Source of the DNA: Albula goreensis | Taxonomy: Eukaryota > Chordata > Actinopteri > Albuliformes > Albulidae | NCBI GenBank assembly: GCA_022829145.1 | Contig: CM040763.1 | Coordinates: 8,808,141 to 8,872,140, forward strand | Length of the DNA: 64,000 nucleotides | Direction: 5' to 3' | In this document: in pieces, positions 13,401 through 24,014 of the stretch | Numbering within the stretch: position 1 is the first letter of the stretch | Layout of the letters: each line of letters opens with the position of its first letter | Made by a program: the position numbers and the translations under genes | Notes under the pieces: model-generated | Databases searched by the model: none | Told to the model about the DNA's origin: nothing | Seen by the model: the letters and a program-made list of their open reading frames with translations, nothing else

Positions 13401-16400
13401 GATTAATAGCAATGGTGAAGGGCCATAAAAGGGTTACACAGGAAAAGAAATACCTCAGGGAAGCAGCAGCATTGTCCTCCAAATCTGTGTACATATACAA
13501 TGCATTTGCACAATTCACCCAGAGGCTACCAGCACACAGACAGCAGGGGTGGACAGTTTTTTGCACACCATGCTTTGACTTTAGCCAGTCTGAAACAAGG
13601 TCATGCCGACTGCGCAGCTCCTTACCTGCAGTCATGCCCTTCCCTTGCGGAGACTGGACTCTGTTCCGAACCCCCATGGCCTTGGTGATCGGGGATTTTC
13701 CCAAAAGCCTCGGAGCCGGGCCCCCTTGGGGACCTGGGCGAGGAGGCTTACTGTCTGGCTTGCAGACAGCTGGAGCAGAACCTGCAGGTGGAGCAGCAAA
13801 TGCAATAGACCAGTTTCACACAGGGTCACTCAAATTCAAGAGACAGGAGAATGACCTGCTACAACCTTCCTTTAGAGGCTGCACATTCTAATGGATATTT
13901 AGTTGTATTGTTTAGTTGTATTTATCATTAATTTATCCAAGAAACCCAATTCAGATTATCATCTTTTTTTCTCCAAGGGGGACCTGGTTATAGTGAAGAG
14001 AAAATGAAATACCACCACATTGGGTGTAAAAAAGTAACTATTCAGTTTATCAGATTTGTAAAACAACAGGCTAATATCTGAAATTCATATTTATTCCAGC
14101 ATCAGAAATTAAGAAATAACAGTAACCTTTTAAATGTCTGGGAATTGCAAGGACAAGTGCCTTGGATTTAAATGTACTTGTACAGCATGCATCAATTACA
14201 ACTCACAATCAGAATTTAATTGGTTAAGCTCAATTACCATTATACCATAATACCGTAGATTAAAGCCTTTAAGAATCTCCCGTCCTTTGGGAATCCTTTC
14301 ACTGCACACCAGAAATTCACTTTCATGTAAACAAGCAGCCCACATGTTCCCACATTACAGCCTTCACGCTGACACTCCATCACCAAGACAACTCTACTGA
14401 TCCTGCTGCTAAAAATCACCCTGCAAACATGTCTAAAACACCATAAAAATGACTAATGCTACCAAACTGAACAAGCGAGAGCATGCAGAAACACTCCTAG
14501 AGAGGCACAGCCCGGGGAAAGATTTCCCCATCATATGTTCATGTACTATTTGAGCCTGTATGAATAACAATGGCTTTGCTTCAAGCATTTCAAATGATGG
14601 CTGCACATTGCATTTCACAAGTACAGTCAGGCTGGACGCAGGCAAAAACGCACATGGACACAAAATACGACAAATTCTTCTAGTAAACTTACTTTTCCAT
14701 AGCTGCACTCTAGCTTTTCCGTTAAAAGCAGCCAACAAAGGAATGATACAGAAGCGATAGGATCCAATGAGCAGGCATGTCAACAGTGTGAGATCGCAAT
14801 GAGAGCCTGCGCTGCTGTGCGGAATTAGGGTGGAATTGATAAAAAGGTGAGCCGAAAACTCGGTTGAAGTGCAGCTCCGCAGTCCTCCAGGAGCAGACAT
14901 TGGGAAAAAAATAAATAAATCAGGGACTGGGAGAGAAAATAAAGCAGTAACAAAACCACTGTGAGGGCACCTCAGCCATATTCCTGCGTGCTCCCCCTCT
15001 GCCTCCACTTAGTGAAGTGGAGTGGAACAAACCCACCCTCCCAGACATCCGCATGTGGGGAACAAACACAAAGGCAGCGTGCCCCTCGGCCAATCACAGA
15101 ACGGCACACTGTTGAAGATGCTGGAAGAAAGAGGCCCATTGTGTCATGGGCTGCCTCCTCAGGAACCAGACAGAATCTGGAGCGAGGGCCTGCTACACCC
15201 TCAGCGTCCCCCTCTGAAGCACTGCACACAGTGACTGAGGCCGAGTCAGCCCAGTCCAGCACCATGATCTTGTAATTACTCTTTGAAGTAAGCAAATTAT
15301 TGAATTAATGCAATATTTCTTTCCAGGCCTGACATAAACCATCGGGCCTCAGACATGTCTAAGAGGCTTAGTCTTAAGCATAGACGAAAAAGCAAGATTT
15401 TGTGCCGCAAATCTTCTGATCTTCTGAAAACTCTGAGTGTCCTAAATTCCCTACATTCAAAACGGTCTGAAGGGAAATAACATCCTTTACCAGTGAAACA
15501 CCTTCCAGACTTTATCATTTTACTCTTCAGTGACACTCATTTAATAAAACTAATCTCAGTTTTCATATGCAGGTATTAAGAAAAGAGGGAAGAACACATC
15601 CAAAACATTGACTATTTTGCAATCATATTCATGTAAACATCATAGATAGCAAACCAAAATTCGAAATTCCAGTGCAAATGTAGTGGCACATCTGTTCTCT
15701 GGAAACACATATCCTATATCTGTAGAACAATTAGGGGAGAGAAATGATTTAAAAAAAAAAAAAATAGAAAATGAAAATATTCATTTTTCAGAGGCAGAGT
15801 TAAAACCTGGGGAATTAATTCTGAGGATCAGTTCAACAAAATCAATTTGTCTTGAAATGTAGGTCGCGCGCACGCGATAATCTCTGTTTACATTAGCCAG
15901 CTGTGACCTCTGAACTGACATGCGGAATCATCGCTGTGCCACTGAGGCAGATAGAGAGGTCTGCATGGCGAGCATGGCGGGTAGGAGTTTAAAAACAGCC
16001 ACGGTACATGAGAAGACTGGGGGAATTAATGCGGCAGCACAGAGCGCGGTGATGAATAGGCCGTCTCGAGCCAGGGAATAACACGCAAGGTGTGAGCGAC
16101 GGAGGCATGAGTCAGGGTGGCCCTGTGCTGGAGGAGGAAAAGGCACTCCCTCTGACTACGAGAAACTAAAGCCTGATCCACATGCACCATCACGCTCCAC
16201 ACCCACCTACAGCCGTAGGACACCACCCAAGATCACACTCGTGTGAAAGTCAAGGTAGTGGACAAAAATCTGCTTAGCACACAGCTTCAGCACAAACTCC
16301 GTAATGAGCACAGTGGACACATATGCATGCACATTCATGAGAATTCTCATGCTGACACTACTCTATGAAAGCAGTTCCACACAGTATGTTGTGTGACGAT

Positions 16401-19400
16401 GCCATTTCTCCTCATGGCAAAGCATCGGCATAACTGATGACATCTTCAGAGTTAAAAAAAAAAAAACAAAACAAAAAAAAAAAAGCAGACAAACTGCGGT
16501 ATGTTCTGAACCCTGTCATCCGGAACCATGTGTTTGTGTGCTCTTGTACTACCTCAAACCACAATCTACAAAAACAGACACAAAACCACCGGAGAAATTT
16601 AAATATCTAGCAAGCGTAGAAAATCAACAAAGATTAAAAAGATAAACCTATTTGCTCAACTCATGCAGAATAATAGTATAAAAAGAAAATGAACTCACAT
16701 GAGAGATTATTTCAATATTTGCATTACAAATCTGTTTAGAAATATGCTTCAAAGAAATTCTTAGAAAGACACGCCTGCTTTTAGCATTATTATTAGATTT
16801 GCGATCACATTTAAAATTCACGTTCCAATCGCTGTCGCAGTCAGTCAATACTACCATACCCAGATCTTAAAATGTATTCACCAAAATGCATTGCTTCTAT
16901 TTTTATGAATTATATTAATACTGTAAGCATAGTAATATGCAGTAGGTACATTGTAATGGGTTTTCTATAACATAAAAATCAACGTGGCAATATATTGCAC
17001 TTGGGGTGTTAAGCATGCTGCCTCTTAATTGTTTTTACTGATCTGACCCCTGAAACAGGACCTCTCCTAGACTAGATGCATGAAAGTTTAAATAAATGAC
17101 AAAACTGTGTTTAAACTGAGGATGAACTCCTTTCTTTTTAGGGACAGAAATGTCACTGTCAGAAATCCTGTCAGGTTATTAATTGTGTTATTAATGAATT
17201 TTTTGGGGGAAAATGTGAGGAACACTGTTTAAAAACCAAAGACTGATACACACATTTGATGCGTACCACAATGTTTTGAGCATTTGAATTTTGAATATCC
17301 AGTTTTAACACAAGAACAGAAGAACATTTCAGGTCGTTTGACAAAACACCCTTCCTTACCTCGTGCACTAGCATTGCCTGCACCAGGTTGGCTTTGAATG
17401 CTGGGTAGGGGTGAAGGTTTGGCGCTCTCGCCCTGATCCTGTGCCTTAACAGGCAGCTTGGAGCCTGCTGCAGTGTGAGTCACAGCCAGTCCTGTGGCCA
17501 AGGTGGGTTTGGCGACAGTGACAATGACGGCCGCGACAGATGGCCTCTCTGTCAGCCGCATTTTCTGATTACCTGCAAAAACACCATTATATCACAAATG
17601 GGTCACAAAAACATGGCATCAAAAACCTATGTTTATTATCCACAGCCACTCCTGTCATTTCACTGCTGAAGGGTAAAATATAGGCTGATTAACAAAACCG
17701 CACTTTTGTAGCTTTAAATCATGCACAGAATCCTTAAAGCAAGTCTGCAACCACACAAGCTTAGACATGCTCCTGATCAAGCCTGCACCGGCTCTCACTT
17801 ACGCAACCTTCCTACTACTGGAATAGTGTGAGGCCCAATGAGATCAATTACAAGGTGGAAGGATAAAGGCGATCACTGTTGCTAGGTTGGCAAATGATGG
17901 TGTTGTTGGGGATAAAGGACATTCCTCCTGTGCCCCATGGGCCAGCTGGAGAAACATCCAAGGCCTGTGAACACCGAGGTAGTTTCCTGCCGGGAGGGAC
18001 CTCAGTTGACACAGCTTTAGAAGCCGGGGCCGCTATGCACTGGAAATCCCTGTGGTTAGCGAAATTAGCTTTATTTGGAATCGAATAGAGCTAAGAGGTT
18101 TGTTGGCACAATCTACGCTGGTAGTAGAATCTCAGAGTCTGAGGTGCTGAACTGGGAACAGCTTGCACCTTCATGCAAAGCAAACAGGATTTATGGCCAG
18201 TACTATTCAAATCAAAATGGTCTGTAAATGTGACATTGGCCGAGCCCAGATTTACCACCTCGCATCTATGTGTTGATTTCCAATCTTCACCGCTTGTGAA
18301 TTACATATGAAGAGCATGGGTATTAGCAAATATGAGCAAGATGCTTTTCCAAGACAAACCAGGCCATAATTAATTAGTTACGTATATTAAGCATGGGCTT
18401 GGAAAAAAAGTAACAATCAGGAATAGAAATCTAAATGCAAAGCTTTAAATTTGTTCCCAGCATTGATCAGGCTTTTCTTAATGACTGCATGATAATCTCT
18501 AATCACCACCAGGATAGGGTAATCCCATTAAAACTGTCTAGATGTCCGGCATTTTCCAAAGCAGATAAAGGCTGATGCCAGGTGCTCCAAAAATGAGAGC
18601 AGTTTACTGGTTTCAGGATCCTCCTACTCTCCTGTTGTGGGAGATCAGCTCAAAGACGTTGTGTTCTGCTGGAGAAGTGCTGCAGCAAACTTTACAACAT
18701 CTCTTTTCCCTGTGTTTTCCATGACCACAGTCAATTTCTGATTGGAGTAAAGACCTGGCCCGATGACTCCTTCCTTAACACTGCCTAGAGGATAAGCAAT
18801 GCAAAGGAAGTGTTTATCAACATGTGCCAAAGGGAGAGTTTGGGGTGAAGGAGGTATCCGTGTCTGACACATACGCTTAGTTCATCAGGGACAGGAAGGC
18901 TGTAATGTGCAGATTAGCAAGACCTTTATACACATACTGCCCTCCCATGGCATGATGCAGTACTGCACATTAACAGGAATGCCTGAGAAACTGCCTGCAG
19001 GTATCTATGTTTGACAGAGATCATAATAGAAAATTCAAATAACTGTGGAATGCATAGGGTCTGTTGTGAAATCATATCTTTGCCTGGCTGAGGGTGGAGG
19101 CTTTAAAGTCATTTTTTTTTTGTACATGGAGGACTTGCTGTGATGCAGTAACTTCTGAAAATGAGCCAACAGCTTAAGAGATATTCTATAATGGTCCTAA
19201 GAAAGCTTTGCATTTGCCCAGTCTGGTTTCAGTTTGCACGTCAACCATTTTCTGGTTCTGAACAGACATTTTCCTCTAATACAGCATATATTATAGCTTG
19301 TCTTCTATACATGTATTTTGAATGCAAAAAAAAAAAAAAAAAAACTCTCTTGTATAAGCCAACCTAGTGGGTGTCACAGTAACAATGAAAACAGAGCCCA

Positions 19401-22400
19401 TTTGAACTCAGGACTCTGCTACATGGGTTTCAAGCCAACTTTGAACAATTTGCGATTACTAACAAAAAGGAAACAGTGCCCACAATTGTATGAGAAGGAT
19501 TTGGCATTGGATTTGGAAAATGATAGCAGGCAGAACCCCCTGGCCCCCAAAGCGAGACTGGAAAGACCAAAGCACATCCATTAGGAGAAAAGGGTTTGGG
19601 TTAAAGGGCAGCGAGAAGGCTGGAAGTTTCAGAGACCAGGCTGCTATTTAGAGCTGAATGCTGCTGTAGCTCAGTGCCTTAACCTTTCAGTCTTAGAAGC
19701 TTGCCTCTCCTCTCCTCTCACAGCCAGCACACATTGGTTTCAATTTCCAGAAACAAGCACTTCTTTGTATAGGTAATTTAATGTGGAAAAAATAAAGCCA
19801 TCTGTTCATTACGCTGAGCCTCTGGGCTGGAGTAAACGTAAAAAAAAAAAAAACTAAGTTTGATCTTGCTGGCAGCTCTTCAGGCAAATACTGAATCATT
19901 TTAAACATTTTAATCTAAAAAAAAAAAAAAAACTAATGATTTTACCTTTTCAAAAATGCATTCCTCTGAAGAACAGAGCACTCTGAGCTGCATTACAACA
20001 TGCGGCGTAATAGAAGTATCGGTTACATAACTCCTACACAGCACTGCATCAAGACAGATATCCCATTCAACATCACTGCTGCATTGAGAGTAAATAACAG
20101 GAGACAACTGTGAAGACCCTGACATAACTTTCACACAATCATTCCTTGCTGGTGTTTGTAAAAATGAACAGCATCGGTTTGCAGAGCCTGTTTAAAGGCA
20201 GAGTTCTGGAATGTGGGAGGAATGCGTTTCTCTGCTGCATCTACGGTCTCCCTGCAGCGCACACTCGGCAGCTAGCATGGAACAGTGTAAACACAAACCG
20301 TGTAAAAAAAAAAAAAAAAAAAAAAAAGTGAAGAAAAAAAAATACAAAAACAAGCAGATCTAAGATTAAAGGTGAAAGGCGGAAAAAGGTGACAGAACTA
20401 TGTGAGAACAATTAAAGTTACGTGGAAGGAAAAATAACCTGAAACACAAACTAGAAACCCTGAGCGGAGGAGCTGGAGATAACAGAAAATGCCTGCTAAT
20501 GAGAAGACGCAGCACACAAAGAAGAAAACTGGTTGGAGGTGAACTGGAATTCTGGCTGAGGCGGCATGTACTCACCAGGAGTGGGGATATTCTTGGTCCT
20601 TGAAGCAGACATGCTGCCAGAGGTGCGGCCATCTTTGCTGGAAGTGCCCAGCTTCAGCTTTGCTACAGGAGGTGGCAGTCTAAGGTTTGCAGTTGGAGTT
20701 TGTGAGGATGAGGCGCTTTTCGCTCTGCCGGGGGATGGCCGCTGTCCAAGCCTGCCTCTGCTCCCATCTGACGGCCCTCCTGCCACGGCCAGCTTAGATG
20801 ACACCGACTGCAAGTAGTAGTCTTTCTTACTCACAGAGTCCCACGCCAGCAGCCTCAAGTCCACATTCCCAACTCTGACTATGGTGTTGGCCATAACAGA
20901 GCTTGGAAACGTGAAAAGGGGGGGAAAAGCTCACGCAAGCTCTGAATCAACTTGCTATTGTACTACATTCCCCTTGGGATACTGGCGGTTCCAGCCAAGT
21001 TTTTTTTTTCCCCTCTTCTATAAACACTCTGTGCACATGGAGTATATTTGTGGGCGGCTAGCACAGTGTCGTCGTATTACTCATAGTTTCAAAGGAGCAA
21101 TTAAAAAGGCAGGGAAAAGTATCAAATGTTTTCTGTTGGTAGGACATTTTTCCCCACCAAAAAAACTTCTAAATCTATGCCTTGTAAACTCATCAACTGT
21201 TTTTCTAAGTTGGTTTAATTACAAAAAAATAAAATGTTTTACTGTTCCACTTCATTTACAATATTTCAGGTTTCCTCTGTAAGGAAGCCAAAATCATGTA
21301 GGGCTTTAAAACAGTTTAAAAAGTTGGCTAAAAGCACCACCCGAGAAGTCAGACAAATGAATTCAAAATTCTCCACTACAATGTGGAATTACATTGCTAT
21401 ATTGAAAAACAATTTGCTTGTAAATGATTCATCATTTACACTAGAAATTGCTCTTGTATCTTCAACTGGGTAGAATTATATCACAAAACCATGCAAAATA
21501 AGCAGATGAAGAAAAATGACACAAATTTGCAACAGATGCCTAGACGGAGTAATGTGTGAACTGACAAAAGGCTATTTTTAAAAACACAACAGAGCTCACT
21601 GATCTGTCACGTAGCTGTCAGTCAATACATGTGTTCAGAAATAATCAACATTGAAGAAGATTAAAGATTTTGCAAATTTAAGAATTAACTTCTTATGTAT
21701 GGTCAGATCATTTTTGATCTTCTGAAGTTACCAGAACATTAAAGCTTCACTTTCACTCCAAAGGATAAAGTCATTAAAATTTTGATAAATGAAAAGGTAA
21801 GCTATTTAACAAAGTCAAATCAACAGTGCTAATATCAGTTAAATCATTCCTACCTCCACATGAACTGAATCGATCTTCAAACACAACTCCTGACGGTATT
21901 TGAAGACCAGAGGTCAATTGAAAGCACAGCAAATCAATATAAAGGCACAAACATGTACTTACAACAGAATGGCCTTCTTGATTCTCTGCAGTGAGTTCCA
22001 CTGTGGTCACTTTTCCAGTTGAATCTTCCTTCGGGGCTCTATATGTACCACCCTGTACAGCGTCTGTCTTTACAGGCTTATTCTGACAGTTCTTGTCAGG
22101 TGGTGCCGGGACAGCAATGAAGGTTGTGTTATTGATTGAGGAGCTGCCAGGGGTTGAACCAATGTCACTGACCACCATCTGCCTCTGCGGAGAGGAAACC
22201 ATGGCATCCCGAGGGGTTTTGACAGTTAAAGCCGGGTCACACTCAGAAACCCTACGTGAGCCTGGCTTTGGAGCGACCCCTTTGAGCAGATTTGAAGAGC
22301 TGCGTCTCTTATTCCCATCACCAGTAACTGCTTCCATTTTTCTCTGGGCAGGCCTTGGAGTATTGACAGGGGTGCCCTGATTAGCCAGAGAGGATTTACC

Positions 22401-23798
22401 AGGTGTGGACATTACTCTGCCCGAGTTAGGCACTTTTAACGGGGTGGCAGTCCGTGAGGTGACCTTTGGCTTGATGTTCTTGAAGTCTGGCTGGGGAAAC
22501 TTCTTGACATCCATTCTGGTGTGCTTGCTTGGAGTGGACACGGGTGTCCTGGAAACAGCTGTGGCTGTTGAGATGGGTGTGCCTGGCTGCCTTTTGACAG
22601 CACGAAGAGCAGGGCTCCCCAAATCTCCTCTGTCATGCTGATATGGAGACTCAGTCAAGGATGGAATGGAGAATGTCTTATTCTGCAAACCCTGTACCGG
22701 AGTGGAGGTCTGCGCATTGCCACTCGTGTCCGATTCCTCAGATCCAAGTAACAAAACGGTCGTCCCATGGATAGGAGTACACATCTCTGAGCTACACTGC
22801 AGTGGCTCCACTTCAATGTAGGTTTTACCCAATGGCCCTGGACCAGCGCTTTCACACTCAGTGGGGACACAAAATGGATCTGCTGATGCCACAGGTGGAG
22901 GACTTTCCTCCTGCATTTCACATGGCAGACTAAGTAAACTTTCCTCAGCAGCTAAAACTCTTGTGCACTGGAAGGAAAACTGAAGCCTGTTGTGTTGGGA
23001 GTCCATATCGTCCTCATCTGCAACACCAGTGTGCTGTTTTTCTTCGAGGCCTTCGCAAACATCAGGCAAAACGATCGACAACGTGCCTTTTTCAGAGGGC
23101 ACAGAAGAAGGGCTGAGAGTGTCTCCAACCAGAGAGACGCTGAGCAGCTTTTCACTTTCGGACTCGTCCAGGCTAAAGCTGTTTTTCCTCATCACCATCT
23201 CCCCATAGCTCAGGGACACAGTGGAGTCTCGTCCATCATCGCAGGACCCACGGGGAGAGGGGTCGGGATGTCCTTCGCTCCCCTCCGTCATGGCGCAGTC
23301 TGGAGAGGTGTCAGAGCTCCTGTCGCTGCCCGCAATGCTGCAGCGGCCCAGGGTGTCCCTGCATTCCTGAAGATTGGTTATGACCAGATCCATGTTCTCA
23401 TTCCAGTTGTCTGTCTTGGTGTCCAAGTATATGGATGTGGCATCCTCACTAGACTGTAGGCTCGATGTTCTTTCATCACTGCAATGATGCAAGTCATCGA
23501 AAGGGGTGGGGATGAAGGGCTGGTTGGCAAGGACATTGCCAATGGTGACATCCTCGGCAGGTGCCTCCTTGCTCAGACAGCAGTCCAGCATCTCCACGTC
23601 GGCAGGGCTGTCACGGCTGCTGCTGCTCAGACTGCTGATGCTCCGCAAGGAGTCTGGAGATGAGGATTTGTTGCCATTACAGGAGACTTTGTTGCCGTTT
23701 TGGTCACCCGGGTCCAGCAGAAGGTGCATCCCATGAGCTGGGACTTCTGTGTTCTTGACTCCAACTCGGTTTTGTGCGCCTGACTTCCGTACACTCAT
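7342..23798 (-). CDS. MTUS1: MTUS1 (ATIP) gene, coding part visible here, incomplete at the C-terminus
   Basis: MTUS1 encodes the ATIP family: microtubule- and mitochondria-associated tumour suppressor proteins that bind the angiotensin II AT2 receptor through a shared C-terminal coiled coil. Coding exons read on the minus strand are 21963-23798, 20576-20901, 17360-17572, 13626-13781 and 11554-11661 for the long isoform, plus the alternative first exon 7342-7462 for the short isoform. Identification rests on the ATIP1-type first exon (near-identical to the mammalian N-terminus as I remember it), the [13 protein letters not shown] stretch of the long isoform, and the neighbouring FGL1 and PCM1. 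Downstream of 7342 no coiled-coil exon could be recognised, so the 3' end of the gene is off the left edge. The paralogue MTUS2 is the main alternative, but synteny argues for MTUS1. One junction (21963 to 20901) does not keep frame and probably hides a small exon. Confidence 0.9.
7463..8240 (-). promoter_or_regulatory. MTUS1: Presumed internal promoter of the MTUS1 short isoform
   Basis: Immediately upstream (minus strand) of the ATIP1-type ATG, the base composition changes from AT-rich to GC-rich with several CpGs around 7740-7860 and a purine-rich GA/GGA tract at 7903-7980. The region has no convincing coding frame of its own. Position and composition suggest the promoter and 5'UTR of the short isoform; no TATA box or start site can be fixed by eye. 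Confidence 0.45.
7903..7980. repeat. GA/GGA-rich purine tract
   Basis: Long purine-rich tract on the plus strand within the presumed short-isoform promoter of MTUS1. Confidence 0.85.
8625..8670. repeat. (AAAT)n-like simple repeat
   Basis: A-rich stretch ending in five to six AAAT units, in MTUS1 intronic sequence. Confidence 0.9.
11554..11661 (-). CDS. MTUS1: MTUS1 internal coding exon, phase 1-1
   Basis: The exon is 108 nt with acceptor GACCCCAG and donor CCACCAG|GTATGT. It is entered and left in phase 1. It encodes [18 protein letters not shown] followed by a Arg/Thr/Pro-rich end (ATGPPG). It is the last long-isoform exon I can recognise before the ATIP1-type first exon; the C-terminal coiled-coil exons should follow to the left of the window. 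Confidence 0.75.
13626..13781 (-). CDS. MTUS1: MTUS1 internal coding exon, phase 1-1
   Basis: The exon is 156 nt with acceptor CCACCTGCAG and donor ACTGCAG|GTAAGG. It is entered and left in phase 1. The product is Gly/Pro/Lys/Arg-rich ([20 protein letters not shown], then [13 protein letters not shown]), typical of a disordered basic microtubule-binding region. The surrounding longer open frames on both strands (13340-13891 plus and others) are shadows of this GC-rich exon. Confidence 0.78.
14693..14900 (-). CDS. Candidate further MTUS1 alternative first coding exon with hydrophobic segment
   Basis: The ATG at 14898-14900 opens 69 codons plus one base, ending at a strong donor TGGAAAA|GTAAGT in phase 1, exactly the phase used at the other MTUS1 junctions. 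The peptide ends with a hydrophobic stretch (about residues 42-58, [20 protein letters not shown]) followed by a basic [10 protein letters not shown] tail. A GC-rich block with CpGs (about 14960-15270) lies just upstream. A membrane-anchored ATIP isoform has been described in mammals, but I do not remember its sequence, so the link is inference. Confidence 0.35.
17360..17572 (-). CDS. MTUS1: MTUS1 internal coding exon, phase 1-1
   Basis: The exon is 213 nt with acceptor TTTTTGCAG and donor CGAG|GTAAGG. It is entered and left in phase 1, so it could be skipped without shifting frame. It encodes Gly then [12 protein letters not shown], a hydrophobic/Thr-rich middle and a Pro/Ser/Gln-rich end ([15 protein letters not shown]). 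It is low-complexity and probably disordered, in the middle region of the long isoform. No catalytic or folded domain is seen. Confidence 0.78.
20306..20341. repeat. Poly-A tract
   Basis: About 22 As, a GTG interruption, then more As, in an MTUS1 intron. Similar shorter A runs lie at 16453-16484, 19326-19343 and 24027-24043. Confidence 0.85.
20576..20901 (-). CDS. MTUS1: MTUS1 internal coding exon (basic Ser/Pro-rich)
   Basis: The acceptor is a C/T-rich tract followed by TTTCCAAG; the donor is CTCCTG|GTGAGT with the intron starting at 20575. The exon is 326 nt. Read in the only open frame that also matches the next exon, it begins with the last base of a split codon and ends with one base (G). 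The product contains [16 protein letters not shown], then a basic Ser/Arg/Pro-rich stretch ending [13 protein letters not shown] split Gly codon (G|GT) joins it cleanly to exon 17360-17572. Its entry phase does not fit the large upstream exon (which ends in phase 0), implying at least one unrecognised exon between them. Confidence 0.75.
21963..23798 (-). CDS. MTUS1: MTUS1 long-isoform (ATIP3-type) large first coding exon
   Basis: This exon gives 612 codons from the ATG at 23796-23798 to a GTAAGT donor (intron begins 21962), ending in phase 0 after GHSV. The start has A at -3 and is the first long-frame ATG after four short uORFs. The protein is Ser/Pro/Thr-rich and probably mostly disordered: a Ser cluster near residues 45-65, an acidic stretch in the middle, and a basic, TP-motif-rich second half (residues about 395-530) of the kind that binds microtubules. 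Around residues 433-447 the [14 protein letters not shown] segment resembles a conserved block of mammalian ATIP3 (YPRPNFKNVKAKV in human, from memory). The rest of the N-terminus is poorly conserved, which is normal for this protein. The open frame continues past the donor to 21774, but that extension is intronic in character. Confidence 0.88.
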
Positions 23799-24014
23799 TT
23801 TGACAGTACTACGTAAACCAGCTCTCAGGTCACCAATAGTACAATTTATTATTATTTTCTTTTTTTGAGCGGAGTCTGGACTTCTTACATATGCATAATA
23901 TTATTGATCTGTTTCAGATTTCTTCATTGCAGTGCTTTACACATGCATGTTAAAGCTGCTAGGACCCATCTTTTATTAATCCAGCATTGATGTTGGTAAG
24001 ATCAAAGCCATCAT
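23799..24014 (-). promoter_or_regulatory. MTUS1: MTUS1 5' leader on the large exon, with four uORFs
   Basis: A splice acceptor (polypyrimidine run then TTTTCCAG) ends at 24015, so the exon begins at 24014 and 216 nt of leader precede the main ATG. Four short upstream ORFs are visible in order: one of 12 codons starting at the first base of the exon (23976-24014), one of 10 codons, one of 8 codons and one of 3 codons. All stop before the main start. None overlaps the main ORF, so they would act through reinitiation or leaky scanning. Confidence 0.7.

Noticed and set aside
13340-13891. 183-codon plus-strand open frame
   Set aside because: Its second half is antisense to the MTUS1 exon 13626-13781, whose GC-richness explains the open frame.
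14972-15295. Open frames on both strands in a GC-rich block
   Set aside because: Overlapping frames on both strands with no homology; better explained as promoter-like GC-rich DNA.
21774-21962. Continuation of the large MTUS1 frame past its donor
   Set aside because: A clean GTAAGT donor at 21962 and loss of protein-like composition beyond it ([12 protein letters not shown]) indicate intron.
22992-23459. 155-codon plus-strand frame
   Set aside because: Antisense shadow of the large MTUS1 exon.
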